Below are positions 17,843 through 27,306 of a DNA stretch of 64,000 bases, piece by piece. Where the stretch lies: the NCBI RefSeq assembly GCF_958453765.1, contig NZ_CAUDZA010000001.1, forward strand, positions 62,001 to 126,000, in the 5' to 3' direction. The notes below the pieces were generated by a model. The model saw only the letters and a list, made by a program, of their open reading frames with translations. It was not told the DNA's origin and searched no databases. How positions within the stretch are numbered: the first letter of the stretch is position 1; every line of letters starts with the position of its first letter. The position numbers and the translations under genes were made by a program. This DNA comes from Phascolarctobacterium_A succinatutens_B. Lineage in GTDB: Bacteria; Bacillota; Negativicutes; Acidaminococcales; Acidaminococcaceae.

Positions 17843-18420
17843 TATTGTCTATCTCCTTGTCCAGCTTGCTCATATGAAGCAACAATTTTTTCCCATTTGT
17901 CCTGAGCAGCTAAAATATACTCTATTGCCTCGCGGACAGCACCTCTGCCCCCAGGATTATCCAAGCCTATATCAGCTGCATCATACACATCCTCTGCAGC
18001 ATCATCGGGAGCAAAGGTAAGACCGCTCTCGGCAAATGCCGGCAAATCATTGAGGTCATCGCCGACATAAGCAACCTCTTCTACCGACAGCCCACGCAGC
18101 CTTCTTAAGGAACGCAGCGCTTCACGCTTATCCTTCGCGCCTTCGATAATGGTTGTTATGCCCAGCTCTTCGGCTCTGCGGTGAATAATTTCGCTTTTGC
18201 GTCCGGTAATAATCGCTACGTCAAGACCATTACGCAAAGCACAGCTGATGCCCATGCCATCCTTTGCGTTAAAGCCCTTAAAGCATTCTCCGTCTGCCGC
18301 AATATAGATAGTTCCGTCGGTCAGTACACCGTCAACATCTAAAGCCAGCAGTCTGATTGCTTTAGCTGCTTCTATAAATTCGTCATCTTCATCCTGCGCA
18401 TCGTCGAACCAGCTGATCAT
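17842..18420 (-). CDS. kdsC: Kdo-8-phosphate phosphatase (HAD family)
   Basis: 192 aa. Removes the phosphate from Kdo-8-P. HAD motif I LDVDGVLTDG (about 27-36), motif II IITGRKS, and motif IV GDDLNDLPAF. It lacks a cap domain, typical of tetrameric KdsC. It overlaps kdsD by one base at its start and lpxL by one base at its end. Confidence 0.94.
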   Translation of the reverse strand: MISWFDDAQDEDDEFIEAAKAIRLLALDVDGVLTDGTIYIAADGECFKGFNAKDGMGISCALRNGLDVAIITGRKSEIIHRRAEELGITTIIEGAKDKREALRSLRRLRGLSVEEVAYVGDDLNDLPAFAESGLTFAPDDAAEDVYDAADIGLDNPGGRGAVREAIEYILAAQDKWEKIVASYEQAGQGDRQ

Positions 18421-19394
18421 TATACCACTCCTTGCCTTACAAGGTCGGTCATATGCAGCAGGCCGATAACCTTATTGTCTTTGTCAATAACAGGCAATAC
18501 TGTAATCGGTTTCGGCTTGTTGCTTTCCATAAGATGCAGAGCCTGTGCTGCCAGCTTGTCTTCGGTAATAGTTTTCGGAGACTTCGTCATCAGCTCGCAA
18601 ACAGGACGCTGCAGGAAATCAACACCCTTGCTCAGACCGCGGCGGATATCACCGTCGGTAAGCACGCCCTGCATAACACCTTCCGCATCAACAACGGATA
18701 CAGCACCCAGACCTTTGTCGGTAATAACAAACAAAGCGTCCTGTACCTTGGTATCAGCCAGTACAGTCGGGTTCTCCTCGCCCTTATGCATAATGCTGCC
18801 TACGGTCAAAAGCAGCTTGCGGCCCAGGCTGCCGCCCGGATGGAAGATAGCAAACTGACTTGCGGTAAAGTTATGCTTTTTGAGCAGCGCCAAAGCCAGC
18901 GCATCACCATAGGCCAGCGCTGCAGTCGTGCTGCTTGTCGGAGCAAGACCAAGCGGGCAGGCCTCCTTGCTTACACCAACATTAAGTACAACGTCGGCAT
19001 TCTTGCCAAGTGTTGAATCAGGCTTGCCAACCATAGCGATAATCTTGGCACCGATGCGGCGCAAGGACGGCAGGATATTCAAAACCTCACCAGTTTCACC
19101 GCTGTTGGAGAGAGCAATAACAACATCGCTTTCCGTAACCATGCCTAGGTCACCGTGAATACCCTCTGCAGGATGCAGATAAAAGGATGGTGTGCCGGTG
19201 CTGGCAAAGGTTGCAGCCATTTTGCGGCCGATAAGACCGGATTTACCCATACCGGTAATAACGGTACGGCCCTGACAGTCTAAAATCAATTTTACTGCCG
19301 CAGCAAAATTTTCATCTACACGCGGCACCAGCTCTAAAATCGCTTCTGCCTCCATGCGCAGAACATCCTGTGCATGCTTTAGCATTGCTTCCAT
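18420..19394 (-). CDS. kdsD: Arabinose-5-phosphate isomerase
   Basis: 324 aa. Converts ribulose-5-P to arabinose-5-P for Kdo synthesis. N-terminal SIS domain (about 35-175) with GMGKSGLIGRK and ALSNSGETGEVL, then two CBS repeats (about 205-324). Same length as the KdsD/GutQ family. It lies between kdsA and kdsC in the Kdo synthesis run. Confidence 0.95.
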   Translation of the reverse strand: MEAMLKHAQDVLRMEAEAILELVPRVDENFAAAVKLILDCQGRTVITGMGKSGLIGRKMAATFASTGTPSFYLHPAEGIHGDLGMVTESDVVIALSNSGETGEVLNILPSLRRIGAKIIAMVGKPDSTLGKNADVVLNVGVSKEACPLGLAPTSSTTAALAYGDALALALLKKHNFTASQFAIFHPGGSLGRKLLLTVGSIMHKGEENPTVLADTKVQDALFVITDKGLGAVSVVDAEGVMQGVLTDGDIRRGLSKGVDFLQRPVCELMTKSPKTITEDKLAAQALHLMESNKPKPITVLPVIDKDNKVIGLLHMTDLVRQGVV

Positions 19395-19409
19395 ATTCTC
19401 ACCCTACCT

Positions 19410-20228
19410 TTAGCCACGTACAATCTTGTCGATTGCCAGCACGTCGGTCAATAATTTTTCCAGATTATCCAGCTTAACCATATTCGGGCCGTCGCTCAGT
19501 GCTTCTGCCGGATTATCATGCACCTCTAAGAACAGTGCATCAATGCCGACAGCCGCAGCAGCACGTGCCATATGCGGAACATATTGGCTCTGGCCGCCGC
19601 TGGAGGTACCCTGACCGCCGGGAATCTGTACGCTGTGAGTAGCATCCATAACTACGGGATAACCAAGCTCACGCATAATAGCCAGACCGCGCATATCGGT
19701 TACCAGTGTATTGTAGCCGAAGCTTGCACCACGCTCTGTCAGCATAATGTTATGATTGCCTGCTTCCTCAACCTTTTTGATAACATTTTTCATGTCCCAA
19801 GGTGCCAGGAACTGACCTTTTTTTACATTAACAGTCTTGCCGGTTTTGGCAGCTGCATAAACCAAATCGGTCTGACGGCACAGGAAAGCCGGGATTTGCA
19901 GAATATCTACAACCTCGGCAGCCTTTTCAGCCTGCCAGGGCTCGTGGATATCGGTTACTACAGGAACGCCCAGATCCTTTTTAATCTGAGCCAAAAGCTT
20001 TAAGCCCTCTTCAATGCCGGGTCCGCGGAAGGAAGCATAAGAGGAACGGTTAGCCTTATCAAAGGAAGCCTTAAATACATAGGGAATGCCCAGCTTGTCG
20101 CAGATTGCTTTTGTACGCTGACCAATCATCAGGCTGCGCTCATAGCCTTCGAGCACGCAGGGACCTGCCATCAGCATCAGGGGATGGCCCTGACCTACTT
20201 CATAATTACCAACTTTAACGATTTGCAT
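19410..20228 (-). CDS. kdsA: Kdo-8-phosphate synthase
   Basis: 272 aa TIM barrel that condenses PEP with arabinose-5-P. Motifs: MAGPCVLE near the N-terminus, KASFDKANRSS, VVTDIHEPWQA and the C-terminal FLEVHDNPAEALSDGPNM. RBS and spacing are normal within the kdsB-kdsA-kdsD-kdsC order. Confidence 0.96.
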   Translation of the reverse strand: MQIVKVGNYEVGQGHPLMLMAGPCVLEGYERSLMIGQRTKAICDKLGIPYVFKASFDKANRSSYASFRGPGIEEGLKLLAQIKKDLGVPVVTDIHEPWQAEKAAEVVDILQIPAFLCRQTDLVYAAAKTGKTVNVKKGQFLAPWDMKNVIKKVEEAGNHNIMLTERGASFGYNTLVTDMRGLAIMRELGYPVVMDATHSVQIPGGQGTSSGGQSQYVPHMARAAAAVGIDALFLEVHDNPAEALSDGPNMVKLDNLEKLLTDVLAIDKIVRG

Positions 20229-20242
20229 AAGTATCCTCCAGC

Positions 20243-20977
20243 TTATTTATTCATTTTAGCAAACAGCTCATTGACTGCTGCCAAATCCTCGGGGGTATCA
20301 ACACCGATGCCCTGGAAATCGCTTTCCAGAACTTTAATCTTATAACCATTTTCCAGTGCACGCAGCTGCTCCAGGCTTTCCGCTCTTTCCAGCGGTGTCG
20401 GCTGCAGTGCTGCATATTTCAGCAGGAAGCTGCGGCGGTAAGCATAAATGCCTACATGCTTATAAACCTTGTAGCCCTCTGGCTTATTGCGCGGATACGG
20501 CATCAGGCTGCGTGAGAAGTACAGTGCATAGCCGTTAAGGTCGGTTACAACCTTTACGGCAGCAGGATTGTTGTAATCCTCCTCGTTCATAGCAACCTTC
20601 AATGTTGCCATCTGCAGCTCGCTGTCACCGGTAAAGCATTCAGCCAGACGGTCAATAACCTCAGGCGGAATCATCGGCTCATCACCCTGTACGTTAACAA
20701 TAACGTCAACATCAGGATAGTTCAGCGCTACTTCGGCCAAACGGTCGGTACCGCTCGGATGGTCGGGAGATGTCATCATTGCTTTGCCGCCGAAGCCGTC
20801 TACAGCCTTTTTGACAAGCTCATTATCGGTAGCTACAACTACCTCATCCGGCAGCTTAGCCTGGCAGGCACGCTCATAAACGTGCTGAATCATCGGCTTA
20901 CCTGCAATCAGGGAAAGCGGTTTGCCCGGAAGACGGGTAGAAGCATAACGTGCGGGAATTACGCATAAAACTTTCAT
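20243..20977 (-). CDS. kdsB: CMP-Kdo synthetase
   Basis: 244 aa. Activates Kdo with CTP for transfer to lipid A. N-terminal nucleotide-binding motif IPARYASTRLPGKPL, VNVQGDEPMIPPEVI (about 95-110), and the C-terminal GIGVDTPEDL. Its start overlaps the stop of the waaA-lpxK fusion gene (ATGA), so the two are translationally coupled. Confidence 0.96.
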   Translation of the reverse strand: MKVLCVIPARYASTRLPGKPLSLIAGKPMIQHVYERACQAKLPDEVVVATDNELVKKAVDGFGGKAMMTSPDHPSGTDRLAEVALNYPDVDVIVNVQGDEPMIPPEVIDRLAECFTGDSELQMATLKVAMNEEDYNNPAAVKVVTDLNGYALYFSRSLMPYPRNKPEGYKVYKHVGIYAYRRSFLLKYAALQPTPLERAESLEQLRALENGYKIKVLESDFQGIGVDTPEDLAAVNELFAKMNK

Positions 20978-23505
20978 TTTTTATCAAGCTCCTTTTTAAT
21001 GGCATGATCAATATATTCTTTGAACTTATCCATGCCCTCGGTAATGCAGATATCCATATTCAGGATATACAAAGGAATTTCGCGGGCAGAATAAATAAAT
21101 TCAGTCGGTATCTTAACAGCATCCTTCGCTGTAGTAACCATTGCTACAGCCTTTAGGCTGCTGGCACGCTCGTTGATGTACTGCATTTCCAGCATACCGT
21201 AATCGTGATGGTCGGGATAGCGTACAGCCTCCATTATATTCAAACCGATACTGGAGAGTGTCTGTTCAAAGGAGGACGGGTTGCCGATTGCGGAAAAGAC
21301 CATAACATCCTTACCGCGCAGCTCTTCCAGATCCTTGATATTTTCGGAAATACCCTTGTACCAGTCGGCAATTTCCACAAAGTTTTTCGGATGGTGAATA
21401 CTTTCTACTACCGGTGCCTTGTCATTATATTTGGCAATAGTATGACGCAGCTGAATGCGGCTCAGCTTGCTGCTCTGGTCGGTTTTGGTCAGCAGGAACA
21501 AATCGCCGCGGCTCAGGTTTTCGAGCGGCTCACGCAGAGTACCGCGCGGCAGTACACAGCCGTTGCCGAACATATTCAGCGTATCTACCAAGACGACATC
21601 CAGGTCGCGCTCCAGCTGCCAGTGCTGATAGCCATCGTCCATAATGATAACCTCGGCATTCAGCTTTTCAACGGCATAACGGCCGGTAACGGCACGGTTT
21701 TTGCCGATGATTACCGGAATACCCGGCAAAGTCTTGGCCATCAGGTAAGCTTCGTCACCTGCTTCATAGGCAGTCATGAAAATCTTATTGCCGTCGGAAA
21801 CTACGCCCAGCTCCTTGCCCCAATGCGAACGGTAGCCGCGGTTCAGGATAACAACGCGATAGCCCATAGACTTGATAATTGCCGCCATCTTTTGGGCGGT
21901 AGGAGTTTTACCGGTGCCGCCGACGGTAATATTACCGATAGAGATAACGCAGCAGTTCAGCTTTTCTCTGTGCAGCAGGCCGCAATTATACATAGACAGC
22001 TTGCAGCAGACACCGAATTCATATAAATAAGACATGCCACGCAGAACTGCCAGCAGCAGCCAGCCGAAGAACGGAGTTTCCGGACCATAGGCAACCTGCA
22101 TAACATATTGGATAATCGCATCACCGTGACGCAGGCGTCCGCCGCCTTCATCCGTCAGGTTACGCGTATTAATCGGATAGCTTTTATATTCACGTGCAGG
22201 CACAGCAGTTAAATCAAGCAGCTCCTTGAGATAATGGATGCTGCGTACATCTGCGCCGCGGTTCTCTTTGATAACCTGCAGGGAAGCTGCACCCATCTGC
22301 GCACGACGCTCGTCATTGCCCAGAATATCCAGCATTTCCTTCGTCAGCTCATCATTATTGTTAACCATCTTACAGGCCTTAACCTTGCTCAACAGTGCAT
22401 AGGAATCCTTAAAGTTCTGCATGCTCGGGCCGACGAGAATCGGTTTGGCATGGGCAGCAGGCTCCAGTACGTTGTGACCGCCGGTATTGCTGAAGGAACC
22501 GCCGACGAAAACAACATCGCCTACAGCATAAATACGTCCCAGCTCACCGATGGTATCAATAATCAGCAAAGGATATTCCTTGCGTTCACCGCTTTCCTCC
22601 AGCATCTTGGAACGGAAGCCTGTTTCATAGCCGTAATGGCTTGCCAGCTTGGCAATTTCCTCCGCTCTGGCAGTTTTACGCGGTGCGATAATCAGACGCG
22701 CATGCGGATATTTTTCACGGATGCACTTAAAGGATTCAAAGAGCACCTTTTCTTCGCCGGGATGCGTAGAGCCGGCAACGATAATAGGATAATCCTCTTT
22801 CAAGCCCAGCTCAAAACGGTATTTCGCCAAATCCTCCGGCGTAACCTCCGCATAGGTCTGGTCAAATTTAGTATTGCCGGTAACAAAGATTTTGCTGCGG
22901 TCGGCACCGAGATGCGCAATATAATCGGCATCAATGCTGGACTGCATACAAAAGCGGGTTACGGTATTGAGCATATCATCCCAGATACCATAAAGATATT
23001 TGTAATTTTTTACGGATTTTTCGGAGATACGGCCATTTACCATCATTACAGGTATATGGCGTTCACGGATAGCGCGCAGGAAATTAGGCCACAGCTCTGT
23101 TTCTACCGGCATAAAGACACCGGGATGAATACGCTTGACCAGGGATTCTGCGACAAACGGTAAATCCAGCGGGAAGTAGATAATAGCATCTGCTTCGGGA
23201 ATAATCTGCTTGGCCATGTTATAACCGCCTACGGTAAAGGCAGATACCAATACCGGGCGCTCGGGCATTTCCTTGCGGATTTGTTTGACAAGTGGACTGG
23301 TGGCAACAATTTCGCCTACAGATGCACCATGAATCCATACGCAGTCCTTGCCGGCAACCTTGGCGATATCCTCTTCATCTACACAACCGAGGCTCTGCTT
23401 AAAGCGCAAGGCGAAGCCTTTTTCTGTAAACAGGCGGTAAGTGTAATAGGGGACAATAAAAATTACCAGCACTATTAAAATAAGAATATTGTAGAGTATA
23501 TACAT
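20974..23505 (-). CDS. Fused Kdo transferase and lipid A 4'-kinase (WaaA-LpxK)
   Basis: 843 aa in one uninterrupted frame. N-terminal half (about 1-430) is the GT-B Kdo transferase WaaA: membrane anchor, WIHGASVGEIVATSPLV with the catalytic Glu, and GGSFSNTGGHNVLEPAAH. C-terminal half (about 465-843) is LpxK: SIGNITVGGTGKTPTAQ as P-loop, then DDGYQHWQLERDLDVVLVD and the downstream GDLFLLTKTD. In most bacteria these are two genes. The joint would let one polypeptide phosphorylate tetraacyldisaccharide and add Kdo. It lies 20 bp downstream of msbA. Confidence 0.93.
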   Translation of the reverse strand: MYILYNILILIVLVIFIVPYYTYRLFTEKGFALRFKQSLGCVDEEDIAKVAGKDCVWIHGASVGEIVATSPLVKQIRKEMPERPVLVSAFTVGGYNMAKQIIPEADAIIYFPLDLPFVAESLVKRIHPGVFMPVETELWPNFLRAIRERHIPVMMVNGRISEKSVKNYKYLYGIWDDMLNTVTRFCMQSSIDADYIAHLGADRSKIFVTGNTKFDQTYAEVTPEDLAKYRFELGLKEDYPIIVAGSTHPGEEKVLFESFKCIREKYPHARLIIAPRKTARAEEIAKLASHYGYETGFRSKMLEESGERKEYPLLIIDTIGELGRIYAVGDVVFVGGSFSNTGGHNVLEPAAHAKPILVGPSMQNFKDSYALLSKVKACKMVNNNDELTKEMLDILGNDERRAQMGAASLQVIKENRGADVRSIHYLKELLDLTAVPAREYKSYPINTRNLTDEGGGRLRHGDAIIQYVMQVAYGPETPFFGWLLLAVLRGMSYLYEFGVCCKLSMYNCGLLHREKLNCCVISIGNITVGGTGKTPTAQKMAAIIKSMGYRVVILNRGYRSHWGKELGVVSDGNKIFMTAYEAGDEAYLMAKTLPGIPVIIGKNRAVTGRYAVEKLNAEVIIMDDGYQHWQLERDLDVVLVDTLNMFGNGCVLPRGTLREPLENLSRGDLFLLTKTDQSSKLSRIQLRHTIAKYNDKAPVVESIHHPKNFVEIADWYKGISENIKDLEELRGKDVMVFSAIGNPSSFEQTLSSIGLNIMEAVRYPDHHDYGMLEMQYINERASSLKAVAMVTTAKDAVKIPTEFIYSAREIPLYILNMDICITEGMDKFKEYIDHAIKKELDKK

Positions 23506-23524
23506 TTACTAACCTCTTTTCGCC

Positions 23525-25258
23525 TTACTTGGCTTCCTTGCTGCGATACTGAATCTTATACAGATGCGCGTACAGCCCGTCCATAGCCATCAGCTCATCA
23601 TGGTTACCCTGCTCGATAAGCTGGCCCTTTTCCAAAACCATAATCTTATCAGCATTTTTAATCGTCGAAAGACGATGCGCAATAACAAAGGATGTTCTGC
23701 CTACCATCAGGCGGTCCAGAGCCTCCTGTACCACGCGCTCGCTTTCCGTATCGAGTGCAGAGGTTGCCTCGTCGAGAATCAGAATCTGCGGGTTCTTCAA
23801 TATTGCCCGGGCAATAGAAATGCGCTGACGCTGACCACCGGAAATATTCATACCGCGGTCACCCAGCATTGTTTCATAGCCATCAGGCAATTGCATAATA
23901 AAGTCATGGGCATTCGCAGCCTTCGCTGCAGCCTCTACCTCTTCACGTGTCGCATCAAGACGTCCGTAAAGAATGTTATCATAAACAGAACCGTTGAACA
24001 GCACTGTTTCCTGCGGTACAATACCAACCTGCTCACGCAGAGAGTCCAGCGTAACCTTTCGGATATCCTGGCCATCAATCGTAATACTGCCGTTAGTCGC
24101 ATCATAGAAACGCGGCAACAGGCTGGCTACGGTAGACTTACCAGCACCGGAAGGACCGACAAAGGCAATCATTTCGCCGGGCTTAACCTCGAAGGAAACA
24201 TGGCTGAGCACCTCTTCGTTCTCATTGTAAGCAAAGCTTACATCATTGAAGCGTACATCGCCCTTCACCTTCGGCAGAGCCTTGGCATCAGGTGCATTTT
24301 TAATAACCTCCGGCAAATCCAATACGTCGAAAACACGCTGCGCTGCAGCCAATGCCTTCTGGATATTGCCGATAACACGGCTTAAACGTTTAATCGGGTT
24401 AGAAATATTAACGGCATAGGTAAGAAAGGCTACCAGAGAGCCTGCGGTAATGCTGCCGTTAATAACACTGTTGCCGCCGTACCAGAGAATAATAGATACG
24501 CCGACAGCTGCAACAAACTCAATCGTCGGGGTGAGCGTTGAAGAAAGCTGCGCATACTTCATGTTGGCGCGGAAGTTGTTCATGTTTTCCTTGTCGAAGC
24601 GCTCTACCTCATAGCCCTCGCGCACGAAGGATTTGATAACGCGCGGAGAGGAAGCAACCTCCTGCAGCACAGAGGTAATATCCGCAGCAGCCTCCTGAAT
24701 ACGGCTGCCGGATTTACGGATGCGTTTACCGAAGCTGTCGATAAAGAACAGTACAACCGGGAAGGTTGCAAAGGTTACGAGGAACAGCTTCCAATCCAGA
24801 TACAGCATCATAGCGATAGATACGATAAGGATAACGCTCTCGGTAAACATTTCCACAACGTTTTCCACCATAGCGGACTGCAACGCATTAACGTCGTTGG
24901 TAACATAACTCATAATGGTACCGGTTTTATGCTTATCATAAAAGCTCATGCTCAGACGCTGCAGCTTTTCAAAAACATCCCTGCGGATATCAATAATCAC
25001 ACGCTGACCGACATAGTTCATCAGGTAGCTTTGTCCGTAATAGGAAACACCGCGGATAATAAAAACAACCACGATGCTGATAACGATATAGTTCAGCATG
25101 GATGTATCCTTATCACGCAGAACCTGGTCTACCATGTCCTTGATAACCCAGGGCAGATAGGCAGTACAGCCGGAGGCAATGCCGGTGCAGATAAGTGCTG
25201 CCAGCGCACGCATCCAATAGGCTTTTACATATTTCAGTGCTCGAAGGTATAAATTCAT
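23525..25258 (-). CDS. msbA: Lipid A flippase ABC transporter
   Basis: 577 aa half-transporter. Six transmembrane segments in the first 300 residues, then the ATPase with Walker A GPSGAGKST, signature ISGGQRQRISIARAI, Walker B ILILDEATSALD and H-loop VIAHRLST. MsbA length and location between lpxB and waaA-lpxK support lipid A-core flipping across the inner membrane. ATGA overlap with lpxB. Confidence 0.93.
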   Translation of the reverse strand: MNLYLRALKYVKAYWMRALAALICTGIASGCTAYLPWVIKDMVDQVLRDKDTSMLNYIVISIVVVFIIRGVSYYGQSYLMNYVGQRVIIDIRRDVFEKLQRLSMSFYDKHKTGTIMSYVTNDVNALQSAMVENVVEMFTESVILIVSIAMMLYLDWKLFLVTFATFPVVLFFIDSFGKRIRKSGSRIQEAAADITSVLQEVASSPRVIKSFVREGYEVERFDKENMNNFRANMKYAQLSSTLTPTIEFVAAVGVSIILWYGGNSVINGSITAGSLVAFLTYAVNISNPIKRLSRVIGNIQKALAAAQRVFDVLDLPEVIKNAPDAKALPKVKGDVRFNDVSFAYNENEEVLSHVSFEVKPGEMIAFVGPSGAGKSTVASLLPRFYDATNGSITIDGQDIRKVTLDSLREQVGIVPQETVLFNGSVYDNILYGRLDATREEVEAAAKAANAHDFIMQLPDGYETMLGDRGMNISGGQRQRISIARAILKNPQILILDEATSALDTESERVVQEALDRLMVGRTSFVIAHRLSTIKNADKIMVLEKGQLIEQGNHDELMAMDGLYAHLYKIQYRSKEAK

Positions 25259-26391
25259 TTTCTCTCCTCAGTCATTTTTAAGATTAATTGAGCAACGCGG
25301 TTTACCGCACCTGGCTCACCCAGTCTGTGCTTCATATATGCCAAATCGCTTTGCAGCTGTGCCTGACGCTCTGGCTGCAAAAGCTCTACTGCAGTTTTTG
25401 CTAATTTTTCCGGGGTGAAGTCCTCCTGCAGAAGCTCCGGCATAATCGTTTTGCCCGCAACAATATTCGGCAGACCGATATTGGGGATGTTGATTACCAA
25501 ACGCGCGATAAAAGCATTCAGTGCGGAAGTACGGTAAACAATAACACTCGGCAGTCCGCACAAAGCAGCCTCCAGCGTTACCGTACCGCTGGTAGCCAGC
25601 GCCAGGTCCGCTACACTGAACAAATCATAGTTATGGCCTTCGGTAATTTTTACCTCAATGCCATACGCCGCAATTTTTTCCTGCAGCATAGCAAGCGGAA
25701 TGGTATTGGCGCGCGGCATAACAAACTGCACATCCGGCAGCTGCTGCTTTAAAAGCTTTGCACCTGCCAACAGCGTCGGCAGCATTTTTTCAATTTCCAT
25801 CAGACGGCTGCCGGGCATCAGCAGTACCAGCTTTTTACCGGGCTGCTTGCCGGCCCAGGCTTCAGCCTCAGCCTTAGTCATCGCAGGGTGCACAATATCC
25901 AGCAGCGGATGACCTACAAACTCTACGGGAGCACCTGCTTCCTTGTACACATCGTATTCAAAAGGAAAGATGCAGGCAACCTTATCCACTATCTTCGCAA
26001 CCTTTTTGGCACGGCCCTTATTCCAGGCCCATGCCGACGGAGCAATATATGATACAACGGGAATTCCTTTATCGTGAGCCAGCTTTGCCAGCTTCATATT
26101 AAAACCGGGGTAATCGACAACTACCAGACAGTCCGGCTTGCATTCGTCCATAATGCGCGCAAAATCACTGCGCAGACGGAATAAATCAGGCAGTTTGCGG
26201 ATAACCTCCACAAAGCCCATTACGCCGTGATCCTTAATATCCCACAGCACCTCGCCGCCGGCCTGGCGCAGAGCATCGCCGCCCATACCAAAGACCTCGG
26301 CCTTGCTGTCAAGTTTTTTTATAGCAGCAGTCACAGCAGCTGCATGGATATCGCCAGAGGCTTCTCCGGCAGATATTAATATTTTCGCCAT
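25255..26391 (-). CDS. lpxB: Lipid A disaccharide synthase
   Basis: 378 aa from the ATG at 26391, which has AAGGAG 5 bp upstream; an in-frame ATG five codons earlier overlaps that site. GT-B transferase that joins UDP-diacyl-GlcN and lipid X. Motifs: ILISAGEASGDIHAAAV at the N-terminus, YIAPSAWAWNKGRA, LLMPGSR and ATSGTVTLEAALCG. A terminator and a new promoter lie just upstream, so lpxB begins a new transcript or a partly separate one. Confidence 0.95.
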   Translation of the reverse strand: MAKILISAGEASGDIHAAAVTAAIKKLDSKAEVFGMGGDALRQAGGEVLWDIKDHGVMGFVEVIRKLPDLFRLRSDFARIMDECKPDCLVVVDYPGFNMKLAKLAHDKGIPVVSYIAPSAWAWNKGRAKKVAKIVDKVACIFPFEYDVYKEAGAPVEFVGHPLLDIVHPAMTKAEAEAWAGKQPGKKLVLLMPGSRLMEIEKMLPTLLAGAKLLKQQLPDVQFVMPRANTIPLAMLQEKIAAYGIEVKITEGHNYDLFSVADLALATSGTVTLEAALCGLPSVIVYRTSALNAFIARLVINIPNIGLPNIVAGKTIMPELLQEDFTPEKLAKTAVELLQPERQAQLQSDLAYMKHRLGEPGAVNRVAQLILKMTEERK

Positions 26392-26429
26392 GATGTCTCC
26401 TTGCATTTACCTATATATATTCAGTATAT

Positions 26430-26435
26430 ATTATA
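26430..26435 (-). promoter_or_regulatory. Extended -10 promoter for the lpxB-msbA-kds-lpt run
   Basis: Minus strand TATAAT preceded by TG one base upstream (TGT-TATAAT), an extended -10; no good -35. It lies directly after the lpxI terminator and 38 bp before the lpxB start. Confidence 0.55.
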
Positions 26436-26443
26436 ACACAAAA

Positions 26444-26470
26444 AGCGGCTGACATAAGCTATCAGCCGCT
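26444..26470 (-). terminator. Terminator after lpxI
   Basis: 9-bp stem AGCGGCTGA/TCAGCCGCT with 9-nt loop and following T-run on the minus strand. It separates the lpxD-lpxI group from the lpxB group. Confidence 0.85.
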
Positions 26471-26495
26471 AAGAAATACGAAATTTTTCCGATAT

Positions 26496-27302
26496 TTATT
26501 TTACAAGAATGGTAATATTATGCTCATCTGCCAGCGCAATCACCTTTTCGCGCTCCGGAATGATAGTATTACCTGCTTCAATAATCGCTCCGGTAGCACC
26601 GGCGTGAATCATTGATTCAATCGTTGTCGTACCGAAACCGGGAATATCAAAGCGTTGGTCCTGCTTCGGCTTGGCAGCCTTGGCTACGATAACGCCGCCC
26701 TTGCCTAAAAAACCGCCGCGCAGAATGCAGGCATCGGTGCCTTCAATCGCTTCTACCGCCATAACGGCACGATTTTTTACAACAACGGTCTGACCGATAT
26801 CCAGTCCGCCAATGGCTTTGGCCATCTCAAAGCCGAATTCCATATCCGCAAGCTCTGCCTCCGTAGGCTTACGCTTGGTCAGGACACCGGGCGGCGGCAG
26901 CAACGGTTTAATCAGCAAGGTCTGATCCATAACCTCAATGCCTTCGTCCTCCAGCTCCTTGACAATCGCATTCATGATAGTATCATCCTTGCGGTCCGGA
27001 ATGGTAGCCAAAATTTTTATCGCCCGCAGATCAGGAACAATCCTGCCTGCTTTGTACAAAACTTCCTTTGTTACCTTGCCGATCATGGTGACCTTGGTAA
27101 CCTTATTTTTTTTCAGCGTAGAAATAATCTTGCCGATTTTGCCGATGTTGATATCGTAATAAACATCAACACTGCCTGGCAGCTCCTCGTCAATACCGGG
27201 AACAACACCTACAGCGACAACATGGTAACCCAGCTCTTTCGCTGAGCGTGCTACCTCTACCGGCAGATGTCCGACACCTGAAAGTACGCCCAGCACCTCC
27301 AT
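26496..27302 (-). CDS. lpxI: UDP-2,3-diacylglucosamine pyrophosphatase LpxI
   Basis: 268 aa, DUF1009/LpxI family. Hydrolyses UDP-diacyl-GlcN to lipid X, the step done by LpxH in E. coli; no lpxH is in the window. Typical features are an N-terminal GVLSGVGHLPVEVARSA, the middle DQTLLIKPLLPPPGVLT, and the C-terminal FGTTTIESMIHAGATGAIIEAG. It lies 4 bp after lpxA, the usual order. Confidence 0.93.
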   Translation of the reverse strand: MEVLGVLSGVGHLPVEVARSAKELGYHVVAVGVVPGIDEELPGSVDVYYDINIGKIGKIISTLKKNKVTKVTMIGKVTKEVLYKAGRIVPDLRAIKILATIPDRKDDTIMNAIVKELEDEGIEVMDQTLLIKPLLPPPGVLTKRKPTEAELADMEFGFEMAKAIGGLDIGQTVVVKNRAVMAVEAIEGTDACILRGGFLGKGGVIVAKAAKPKQDQRFDIPGFGTTTIESMIHAGATGAIIEAGNTIIPEREKVIALADEHNITILVK

Positions 27303-27306
27303 AGCC

